DNA of 5,145 nt. Origin: Planctomycetota bacterium. GTDB taxonomy: Bacteria; Planctomycetota; UBA1135; GCA-002686595. Below, piece by piece: positions 1 through 5,145 of the stretch. Made by a program: the position numbers and the translations under genes. The stretch covers positions 1 to 5,145 of the forward strand of contig JAQBVH010000304.1 in NCBI GenBank assembly GCA_027623615.1, in the 5' to 3' direction. The notes under the pieces are model-generated. The model was not told the origin of the DNA, did not search any database, and saw nothing but the letters and a program-made list of their open reading frames with translations. How positions within the stretch are numbered: the stretch's first letter is position 1; the number at the start of each line of letters is the position of its first letter.

Positions 1-363
1 GCGGGGCACGCCGAGGTCGTTCAGGTGAATTTCGACCCGTCGCTGATCTCCTACGAGGAGCTGCTCACCTGGTTCTGGACGCTGCACGATCCGACCAGCA
101 TCAACAAGCAGGGCGAGGACGAGGGTCCGGAGTACCGCTCCGTGATCTACGCCCACAGCGAGGCCCACCGGCGGGCGGCGACCGCGTCGCGCAAGGACGT
201 CCAGGCGAACACCGTCAGGCCCATCGTGACCAGCATCGAGGCCTCGAGCGTCTTCTACCCGGCCGCCGAGAACCACCAGGACTACTACGCGCGCAACAAG
301 GCCAACGCCCAGTGCCAGACGGTCATCGGACCGCACCTCGAGGCGATCGGCCTCGAGAAATAG
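1..363 (+). CDS. msrA: Peptide-methionine (S)-S-oxide reductase MsrA, C-terminal part (5' end outside window)
   Basis: MsrA reduces the S epimer of methionine sulfoxide in proteins, normally using thioredoxin to recycle its cysteines; it is a cytoplasmic repair enzyme. The frame is open from base 1, so the gene begins left of the window and the GTG at 25 is internal. The 120 visible residues start AGHAEVVQV. GHAE (residues 2-5) carries the Glu equivalent to E. coli Glu94. Asp40 and Tyr45 in QGEDEGPEYRS lie at exactly the spacing of E. coli Asp129 and Tyr134. HDPTS (29-33) and HQDYY (92-96) are further family signatures. The catalytic GCFW cysteine lies in the missing N-terminal part. The only visible cysteine, Cys105 in QCQTVIGP, sits where many MsrA proteins have a resolving cysteine in a YCQxVIxPK context; here Gln replaces the usual Tyr. 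The end at TAG 361-363 looks natural. Family assignment is very secure; the resolving role of Cys105 is inference. Confidence 0.96.
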   Translation, partial: AGHAEVVQVNFDPSLISYEELLTWFWTLHDPTSINKQGEDEGPEYRSVIYAHSEAHRRAATASRKDVQANTVRPIVTSIEASSVFYPAAENHQDYYARNKANAQCQTVIGPHLEAIGLEK

Positions 364-380
364 CCGTGCCGAGCGTAACG

Positions 381-414
381 CCGCCCACCGCGCACCGGTC
401 TCCCGGGTGGGTGG
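381..414. terminator. Possible terminator hairpin between convergent genes
   Basis: In the 57-bp gap between the two convergent stop codons, positions 381-389 can pair with 406-414. This gives a 9-bp GC-rich stem with one G-U pair around a 16-nt loop. There is no T-run on either side, so it is not a classical intrinsic terminator. Its position suggests it could help end transcription from both sides, but in DNA this GC-rich a stem of this size can occur by chance. Confidence 0.3.
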
Positions 415-420
415 GTCAGC

Positions 421-2100
421 TCACTGGAACTGGATCGCCAGCGCGTCGCTGAAGTTCGAGGTGTTGCTCGGGTTCAGGTCGCGGAACCACAGCTGGAAGT
501 TCCAGGTCTCGCCGGGGGCGATCGCGCCGTGGCCAGGGATGTTCAGGAGATCGGGCTCGAAGCCGATCGTGCCGTCGTTGCCAGCGTTCTTGACCTGGCT
601 CACGAAACGGTGGATCACCATTCCGTCGAGGCACAGGAGGCCCTGGCTGCCCGGCGGCGCCGCGATCCCGCTGCCCTGCCCGGTCAAGAAGTAGCCCCAC
701 TGGTTCTTGGGGAGCTGCGTTCCGACCACCGCCAGGAGGTTCACAGCCACCTGCGTGGATCCGACGGCGGTAAGCTCCGCGGGCTGACCGGACGAGTTGG
801 GGACGGCCGGGCTGCAATAGGCCGTGCCGACCCGCGCCTCGTCACAGAAGGTCATCAGGTTCTGCGCGCCGTCGGGGGTGCACGGGCTGGCGCCGACCAG
901 GGTGTCGCTGTGGACGATCGGATCTCCGAAGGGATCAAACTCGTTGGCGCTGATCCGCTGCGGCGCGGCCCAGGTCGGGAAGGGCTCGCAGGGGCTCAGC
1001 TTCCCCTCGGCGTCGAAGCGCATCACCACCCCGGTCGTCTCACCTGAGACCCTGTTGCGCCGGTTGCCGGCGCCGACGAAGCCGCCGCCGGGGTAGTTGG
1101 CGATCGCCGAGAGCTCGTCGTCGCTGTCACCGCCGTAGGTGTGCTGCCACTGGACGTCTCCCCCGTCGGTCAGCTTGACGAGCCACATGTCGCGTTTCGT
1201 GGAGCCGTAGGATTGGGTGGACCCGACCACGAGCACGCCGCCGTCCGGGGTCACGACCAGGTCGTTGGCGATGTCGGCGCCAGCGCCGCCGTACCTGCGC
1301 TGCCAGATGGCGTTCCCGTCGAAGTCGGCCGCGAGGACGGTGAAGTCATCGTCCCAGATCACGCCCGAGCCGGGCCAGGAACCGCCGGCCACGAAGTAGA
1401 CCCGCCCGAGGGCCGCGTCGACCGCCATCTGGGGTCGCAGGCACTTCCCGACGCCGAAGGACTTCTTCCAGAGCAGCGTCCCGCTGGCGTCGAACTTCAT
1501 CAGCATCGGGTTCGGCCAGGCGCGGCCGCAGACGAGGATCGAGCCGTCGGGGAGCTCCTGCACGTCATAGCCCGGCAGGTCGAGCAGGAAGTTGTCGCTG
1601 CCCACGCGCGCGTCCCAGAGCAAGTTGCCCGCGCTGTCCAGCCGGCGCACGAGCATCCCCAGGTCGCAGCTGTCGTGCGTGTGCGCACCCACGAACACCC
1701 AGCCGCCGTCCGCGGTCTGCGTCGCGTCGTGGAAGTAGTCCTCCGCGACGCCTCCGTGATTGGTGCCGTACTTCGCGAAGACGTACGACCCGCTGCTGTC
1801 GAGCACCGTCGTCGAGCCGTTCGGGTAGGTCCAGCCCGCGACCGCGATCTCGTTCGCTGCGCCCGTGGCCAGGCCGTTGATCTCGATCCAGAAGCGCCGG
1901 TCCCAGGCGAGGCCGCCGTTGGCGTCCATCAAGGTCACGTGGTAGGCGACCTGGCCGACCCCGCGCACCACGACCACCTGGCCGTTGGGCAGGGCGCCGA
2001 TGTCCTGGGTGAAGTTCGAGAAGGGCTCGACGAAGTCGAACGACCAGGTCTGCGAGAGCGCGGGAGCTGCCAGGGCGAGGCTGAGGAGGAGGCGGCGCAT
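421..2100 (-). CDS. Secreted beta-propeller protein with planctomycete-type C-terminal module
   Basis: Function unknown; about 559 residues. ATG at 2098-2100 is chosen because it gives a compact signal peptide, MRRLLLSLALAAPALS, with probable cleavage before Gln17. An in-frame ATG 33 bases upstream (2131-2133) would only add a proline-rich stretch. Neither start has a Shine-Dalgarno sequence. Residues about 17-375 form degenerate repeats of roughly 42-55 residues. Each has a D-x-x-G turn followed by a Trp or other residue (for example DSAGNLLW, DASGTLLWK, FDGNAIWQRRYGG, GGDVQWQHTYGG) and a strand such as DGGVLVVGS or DGGWVFVGA. About seven units are countable, fitting a seven-bladed propeller. 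After a Cys-containing linker comes a C-terminal module from about residue 425, with GTAYC, GLLCL, ETWNFQLWFRD and SDALAIQF. The product is probably exported and may bind a ligand or the cell surface; no catalytic residues are evident. It ends at TGA 421-423, convergent with msrA. Confidence 0.88.
   Translation of the reverse strand: MRRLLLSLALAAPALSQTWSFDFVEPFSNFTQDIGALPNGQVVVVRGVGQVAYHVTLMDANGGLAWDRRFWIEINGLATGAANEIAVAGWTYPNGSTTVLDSSGSYVFAKYGTNHGGVAEDYFHDATQTADGGWVFVGAHTHDSCDLGMLVRRLDSAGNLLWDARVGSDNFLLDLPGYDVQELPDGSILVCGRAWPNPMLMKFDASGTLLWKKSFGVGKCLRPQMAVDAALGRVYFVAGGSWPGSGVIWDDDFTVLAADFDGNAIWQRRYGGAGADIANDLVVTPDGGVLVVGSTQSYGSTKRDMWLVKLTDGGDVQWQHTYGGDSDDELSAIANYPGGGFVGAGNRRNRVSGETTGVVMRFDAEGKLSPCEPFPTWAAPQRISANEFDPFGDPIVHSDTLVGASPCTPDGAQNLMTFCDEARVGTAYCSPAVPNSSGQPAELTAVGSTQVAVNLLAVVGTQLPKNQWGYFLTGQGSGIAAPPGSQGLLCLDGMVIHRFVSQVKNAGNDGTIGFEPDLLNIPGHGAIAPGETWNFQLWFRDLNPSNTSNFSDALAIQFQ
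424..828 (-). other. C-terminal module of the propeller protein (planctomycete secreted-protein tail)
   Basis: The last 135 residues run from GTAYC to the end. Recognisable points are a YCSPAVPNSSG start, a strand-rich middle (NQWGYFLTG), a second cysteine in GLLCLDG that may pair with the first, and a closing block with ETWNFQLWFRD and SDALAIQF. From memory, this pattern (YC..PNS.G, LC.G, WNFQ.W.RD, N.SDAL...F) recurs at the C-terminus of many otherwise unrelated secreted proteins in large-genome marine planctomycetes. A surface-anchoring or sorting role is only inference. Confidence 0.6.
2053..2100 (-). other. Signal peptide of the propeller protein
   Basis: The first 16 residues have two arginines, a hydrophobic Leu/Ala core and an A-L-S end before Gln17, which fits type I signal peptidase cleavage. 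There is no twin-arginine consensus beyond the RR pair and no lipobox cysteine, so Sec export of a soluble protein is most likely. The core is short; using the upstream ATG would lengthen only the n-region. Confidence 0.75.
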
Positions 2101-2178
2101 GGGAGGAGGTGGGGTCGAGGGGAGCGGGGCCATTGCACCACGGAGTCCGGACGACCGCGGGATGTTCCGATTCCGTGC

Positions 2179-2193
2179 GGCTCAGGCTGAGCC
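2179..2193. repeat. 15-bp inverted repeat upstream of the propeller gene
   Basis: GGCTCAG and CTGAGCC form perfect 7-bp arms around a single central G. The centre lies 86 bases upstream of the propeller start. An odd-length palindrome like this could be an operator half-site pair or a small hairpin (5-bp stem, 5-nt loop). A regulatory role is inferred from position only. Confidence 0.35.
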
Positions 2194-2220
2194 CGCCGGG
2201 GCCATGTCGAGCCGAGGCGA

Positions 2221-2259
2221 GGCACCGATCGAAGCTGCGAGGAGCTCGCGGTTGGTGCC
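2221..2259. repeat. Two-part hairpin in the intergenic gap
   Basis: GGCACC at 2221-2226 pairs perfectly with GGTGCC at 2254-2259. Inside it, 2233-2241 pairs with 2245-2253 around a 3-nt loop, leaving a 6-nt bulge on one side. On plus-strand RNA the inner stem has seven Watson-Crick pairs and two G-U pairs. On minus-strand RNA the two wobbles become A-C mismatches. There is no T-run on the minus-strand side. It could assist termination after the upstream cytochrome-like gene, or be chance structure in GC-rich DNA. Confidence 0.35.
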
Positions 2260-2315
2260 GGTTTCGGTTCCCGCGTCTCGTGAAAACCCGCGCAAGCGCC
2301 AGCCCCGCGACCCTC

Positions 2316-2331
2316 CCGGACGTACGTCTGG
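2316..2331. repeat. 16-bp palindrome just past the cytochrome-like gene
   Basis: The core GACGTACGTC (2319-2328) is a perfect 10-bp palindrome, extended by one T-G mismatch position and two more pairs. It lies about 29 bases past the stop codon on the minus strand. With no loop it fits a protein-binding site better than a terminator hairpin. No known operator is recognised. Confidence 0.3.
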
Positions 2332-2359
2332 CACGCCGGGTCTTCCGCGGACTCTCTAG

Positions 2360-5145
2360 CTAGCGGTTGAACAGGAAGGCCGGGCTGTTCGCCAGGGCCC
2401 AGGCCACGTCTTGCAGCGCGCCGAGTCGGATCTGATCGCGCATGCCGGGGACGGTCGTGATGAACGAGCGGTGGACCAGGTCGGCCTGCTCCTGCGTGCG
2501 TTGTTCGCTCGGCACGGCCACCGCTGCGATCACCGCATCGGGCAGCCCGTGGTGCTTGACCGGTCGCGCTGCGTTCGTGACCGAGATCCGGAAGCGGCCG
2601 ATCGCATGCATCGTGCCGAACTGCTGGGTGAGGTTGATCACCAGCAACGTCCCGCCGGGGGCGCCGACGTCCTCCTTGGTCTCGTAGACGGCCTGGTGGC
2701 GCAGGCCGAACTGGGGCATCACGGCCCAGCCCTTGTTGGGGTCCCCGTCGATCGTCGCGGCCACAGGCCAACCCTGCTGGGAGAAGTCGGCGGTCGCGGC
2801 GGAGAACACGACCGGCTTGGCCTGCGCCGGCTGATGGCGCGGGATGGCGGTCACCTCGAACTCGCCGAGCACGAAGTTCCCGTTCTCCGCGCGGCCGGGG
2901 CCCTTGTTCGGCAGCGGGTCGTCCGGCAGCACCTCGAGCCGGACACCGGTGATCGCGTCCAGGTCCGTCCAAACCGAGAGCGTGGTGCGCTCCTTGTCCG
3001 GGTTCTCGCCGGTGACGCGCACCGAGCCGTCCGGTTGCAGCTCGAAGCTCGCGCCGCCCTCCGAGGTCGCGCTCGCGAACTCGGTCTCGGTCCAGGTCAC
3101 CTTCGGGATCGCGGCTTCCCACTCGGCTTGCTTGCCCACGAAGGCCGCGTGCTGGGTCGGATCGAGGGCGGCCAGGTTGGCGCGTTCGGCCGGGTCGAGG
3201 GTGGGCAGCATGTTCTGCTGCTCCTCCTCGGACGCCGGCCGTCCTAGGAAGCGCACGTACAGCTCGCGCAGCGCCTCCCGGTCGCTGCTGACATAGCGCG
3301 CGATCTCGGCCACCGCTCCCTCCTCGTGCCGGATCGCATCGGCGACCGTCGGTCCGTTGACCAGGTTGAGGGCCTGGCCGAGCGACATGCCGCTCTTGCG
3401 CTCGCACTCACAGGCGGACTCCCGCGCTGGACGCCCGAACAGGTCGAGGAAGCCGTCGGCGCTCTTCACGCTCGGGTCGACCAGCTCCGTGGCCCGGGTG
3501 CCGGGGCGCACGCCGGGCAGCGCGGGCTGCACGCCCGCCGCCTGGTGGATCGCGTCGTAGAGCACCTCCGCCGGCAAGCGCCGGGCGTAGGCGTGGGCGT
3601 AGTTGCGCTTGTCGTCGCCGTTCCACTCGTTCGTGCCCAGGCTGCGCTGGTAGGTGTGCGACTGGCAGATCAGTCGCATCACGTGGCGCGTGTCGAAGCC
3701 CGAATCGATGAACTCGGTCGTCAATTGCTCGAGCAGCTCCGGGTGGGTCGGCGGGGTGCCGGCGCGGGTGTCGTCAACAGGCTCGATCAGGCCGACGCCG
3801 TGGAAGTAGCTCCACAGGCGGTTGACGTAGCTGGTCGCGAAGTACGGGTTCGACCTGTGCGTCATCCACGACACGAGCTGGGCGCGTCGCGCGCCCTCGC
3901 CAACGAGCGACGCGTGCTGGTAGGGGAACGCCGGCAGCACGACCTGGCCGCTGTCCGGGTTCTTCACCTCGCCCTGCTCCAGGTCGACGATCAGCTCCTC
4001 GTCCGCGCGGCTGCCCTTGTTGCGGCCCACCTGGGCGAAGTACGCCGCCAGCTGCCAGTGCTGATCCTGGGTCCAGCGCTCGAAGGGATGGTCGTGGCAC
4101 TTGTTGCAGCTGAAGCGGATGCCCAGGAACAGCTGGGTGGTCGTCTCCATCGCCAGGTCCGGCTCACGCTGCACGCGCCAGAAGGCGCTGGGCGGGTTGT
4201 CGAGGCTCGACCCGGCGCCGCCCAGGATCGAGGCCACGAACTCGTCGTAGGGCTGGTTCGAGGCGACCTGCCCACGGATCCAGCTCCGGAAGGCGCGCGC
4301 GCCCTCGGCGCCGAGGAACTTCGAGTTGACCTGCAAGAGGTCCGACCACTTGTTGGTCAGGTGATCGACGAACAGCGGGCTTCCGAGCAAGCGCTCGATC
4401 ACCTCATCGCGCTTGAGCTGTGTGTCACGCGTGTCGAGCAGGAAGGCATCGACCGCCTGCGGCGTCGGGGCCCGGCCCGTCAGGTCCAGGGTCACCCGGC
4501 GCAGGAACTCCGCATCGGTGCACAGGCCGCTGGGGCGCGAGCGAACGGTCTGCAGCTTCGCGTTGACGTGGCGGTCGATGAAGTTGTGCTCGGGGGTGCC
4601 CTCCCAGCTCCAACCCTCCCGATCGCCCATGACGAACACGCGCGCGGCGGCGTAGCTGCCCTCGTAACGCACAAGCACCGCGGCCTCGCCGCGGCGCACG
4701 GCGGTGACCACGCCGCGCTCGTCGACGAGCGCGACCTCGGGGTCGTTCGATTCGAGGAAGGCCTCTCCGGTGACGTCGCGGGTGCGGCCGTCGCTGAGGG
4801 TGGCGAGCACGCGCAGCTGCTGCTCGGCGCCCGCGTCCACCAGCGAGGCGGCGCGGGGGAAGACCTCGATCGAGGCGACGCTGGCGGCGTCCTTCTCGAA
4901 GGTCGCCCCGCCGGCGACCCAGGCGCGCAGCAGCTCGTAGTGGCTCGAGTCGGCCTCGAGGACCTGGCCGCCCTCGTGCGGCACGGCGCCGGTGGGCTTC
5001 TTGAGGAACAGGCTCTGCCCAGGGACCACCCGATCGAAGCGCCGTCCGCCCAGGTCATCGGTCAGCGCGAAGTGGTCGAAGGCCCCGTCGTAGCCGCGCA
5101 GGCTGAGGCGGAAGCCGTTCTTGCCGTTCACGTTGCCGTGGCAGG
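2360..5145 (-). CDS. Planctomycete PSCyt1–Big_2–DUF1549–DUF1553 protein, C-terminal 927 residues (5' end outside window)
   Basis: Biochemical role not established for the family; a secreted, probably haem-binding protein is inferred. The frame stays open to the right edge, and the first visible residues are CHGNVNGKNGFRLSLRGYD, the end of a CxxCH haem motif of a planctomycete cytochrome C domain. A GTG start at 5131 is therefore false. In visible-residue numbering: PSCyt1 tail 1-80 (VPHEGG about 54-59); Ig-like Big_2 about 89-172 (SDGRTRDVT, SNDPEVA, GVVTAVRRGEA); DUF1549 about 187-372 (RRVTLDLTGRAPT, then CNKCHDHPFERW from 346); DUF1553 from about 416 (NPYFATSYVNRLWSYFHGVGL, CECER, QALNLVNG). 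A galactose-binding-like module follows (about 682-857), and the DUF1553 ending QDVAWALANSPAFLFNR closes the protein at TAG 2360-2362. Such genes are often followed by a DUF1501 gene; here the next gene is the propeller protein. Confidence 0.95.
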   Translation of the reverse strand, partial: CHGNVNGKNGFRLSLRGYDGAFDHFALTDDLGGRRFDRVVPGQSLFLKKPTGAVPHEGGQVLEADSSHYELLRAWVAGGATFEKDAASVASIEVFPRAASLVDAGAEQQLRVLATLSDGRTRDVTGEAFLESNDPEVALVDERGVVTAVRRGEAAVLVRYEGSYAAARVFVMGDREGWSWEGTPEHNFIDRHVNAKLQTVRSRPSGLCTDAEFLRRVTLDLTGRAPTPQAVDAFLLDTRDTQLKRDEVIERLLGSPLFVDHLTNKWSDLLQVNSKFLGAEGARAFRSWIRGQVASNQPYDEFVASILGGAGSSLDNPPSAFWRVQREPDLAMETTTQLFLGIRFSCNKCHDHPFERWTQDQHWQLAAYFAQVGRNKGSRADEELIVDLEQGEVKNPDSGQVVLPAFPYQHASLVGEGARRAQLVSWMTHRSNPYFATSYVNRLWSYFHGVGLIEPVDDTRAGTPPTHPELLEQLTTEFIDSGFDTRHVMRLICQSHTYQRSLGTNEWNGDDKRNYAHAYARRLPAEVLYDAIHQAAGVQPALPGVRPGTRATELVDPSVKSADGFLDLFGRPARESACECERKSGMSLGQALNLVNGPTVADAIRHEEGAVAEIARYVSSDREALRELYVRFLGRPASEEEQQNMLPTLDPAERANLAALDPTQHAAFVGKQAEWEAAIPKVTWTETEFASATSEGGASFELQPDGSVRVTGENPDKERTTLSVWTDLDAITGVRLEVLPDDPLPNKGPGRAENGNFVLGEFEVTAIPRHQPAQAKPVVFSAATADFSQQGWPVAATIDGDPNKGWAVMPQFGLRHQAVYETKEDVGAPGGTLLVINLTQQFGTMHAIGRFRISVTNAARPVKHHGLPDAVIAAVAVPSEQRTQEQADLVHRSFITTVPGMRDQIRLGALQDVAWALANSPAFLFNR
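2573..3100 (-). other. Galactose-binding-like module within the DUF1553 region
   Basis: About 176 residues, rich in beta-strand pattern, lie between LYVRFLGRPASEEEQ and the terminal QDVAWALANSPAFLFNR. These two blocks are normally close together at the end of DUF1553. Landmarks are VRLEVLPDDPLPNKGPGR, NGNFVLGEFEV, ADFSQQGWPVAATIDGDPN, GWAV and HAIGRFRISVT, resembling F5/8-type-C or other galactose-binding-like folds. From memory, similar insertions occur in other planctomycete members. Carbohydrate binding is inference. Confidence 0.65.
4094..4108 (-). other. CNKCH haem-type motif in DUF1549
   Basis: Five residues read C-N-K-C-H, followed by DHPFERW. This matches both the CxxCH c-type haem pattern and the conserved CxxCHDHPF block of DUF1549 (PSCyt2). 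Covalent haem binding is predicted from the pattern and not shown. Together with the N-terminal site it would make the protein at least di-haem. Confidence 0.8.
5138..5143 (-). other. C-H end of an N-terminal CxxCH haem motif (PSCyt1)
   Basis: The first two complete codons at the right edge read Cys-His and are followed by GNVNGKNGFRLSLRG. In PSCyt1 domains this context directly follows the two haem-attachment cysteines. The first cysteine would lie just outside the window, so the haem motif itself is inferred. Confidence 0.75.

Larger units (their letters stand above)
2101..2359. other. Non-coding gap between the two minus-strand genes
   Basis: These 259 bases separate the end of the cytochrome-like gene from the chosen start of the propeller gene. 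No credible gene lies here: open frames crossing it on both strands have no family-like sequence and overlap the real genes. No clear -35/-10 pair is visible on the minus strand. Several inverted repeats are present and are listed separately. Read on the minus strand, the bases next to the propeller start are pyrimidine-rich (CACCTCCTCCC before ATG), so there is no ribosome binding site of the usual kind; many planctomycete genes also lack one. Confidence 0.6.

Noticed and set aside
25..27. GTG as the start of msrA
   Set aside because: The in-frame codons from base 1 encode AGHAEVVQ, including the conserved GHAE. The gene therefore starts outside the window.
2104..2110. AGGAGGT on the plus strand as a ribosome binding site
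   Set aside because: No start codon lies at suitable spacing downstream and no plausible plus-strand gene follows.
2131..2133. Upstream ATG as the start of the propeller gene
   Set aside because: It adds only a proline-rich 11-residue extension before a good signal peptide, and has no better ribosome binding site. It cannot be fully excluded.
1141..2190. Long open frame of 349 codons on the plus strand, antisense to the propeller gene
   Set aside because: The translation is low-complexity, rich in V, R, A, E and D, with no recognisable motif. It mirrors the codon pattern of the real gene in GC-rich DNA and runs into the intergenic gap.
2411..3247. 278-codon plus-strand frame opposite the DUF1553 gene
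   Set aside because: It is antisense to conserved domains and has biased composition with no family features.
1935..3407. 490-codon minus-strand frame spanning the gap and both minus-strand genes
   Set aside because: The protein is Arg/Gly/Pro/Ala-rich and overlaps two well-supported genes in another frame. It is a typical high-GC shadow frame.
5129..5131. GTG as the start of the cytochrome-like gene
   Set aside because: The frame remains open to the window edge and the preceding codons encode Cys-His-Gly-Asn, which belong to the conserved haem motif region.

Overview
The window reads as GC-rich chromosomal DNA of a planctomycete (phylum Planctomycetota). Two things point there. The largest gene encodes a PSCyt1–Big_2–DUF1549–DUF1553 protein, an architecture typical of that phylum. 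The gene beside it ends in a C-terminal module that I associate with secreted proteins of large-genome marine planctomycetes; this second link is from memory and untested. No tRNA, rRNA, CRISPR array, insertion sequence or phage gene is visible.

Layout: positions 1-363 (+) hold the C-terminal part of a peptide methionine sulfoxide reductase A gene, cut by the left edge. A 57-bp convergent gap (364-420) follows and can form one GC-rich hairpin. Positions 421-2100 (-) encode a complete secreted protein of about 559 residues: signal peptide, a probable seven-bladed beta-propeller, and the planctomycete-type C-terminal module. A 259-bp non-coding gap (2101-2359) holds several inverted repeats but no convincing promoter. 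Positions 2360-5145 (-) hold the C-terminal 927 residues of the multidomain cytochrome-like protein, whose start lies beyond the right edge.

The two minus-strand genes are co-directional, with the cytochrome-like gene upstream, but the wide gap does not argue for tight coupling. Both products should act outside the cytoplasm. MsrA, a repair enzyme for oxidised methionine, is convergent to them and probably unrelated. No clearly new system is visible. The points most worth a second look are the galactose-binding-like module that splits the DUF1553 region, the propeller plus C-terminal-tail architecture, the absence of the usual DUF1501 partner downstream, and the structured gap with an SD-less start.
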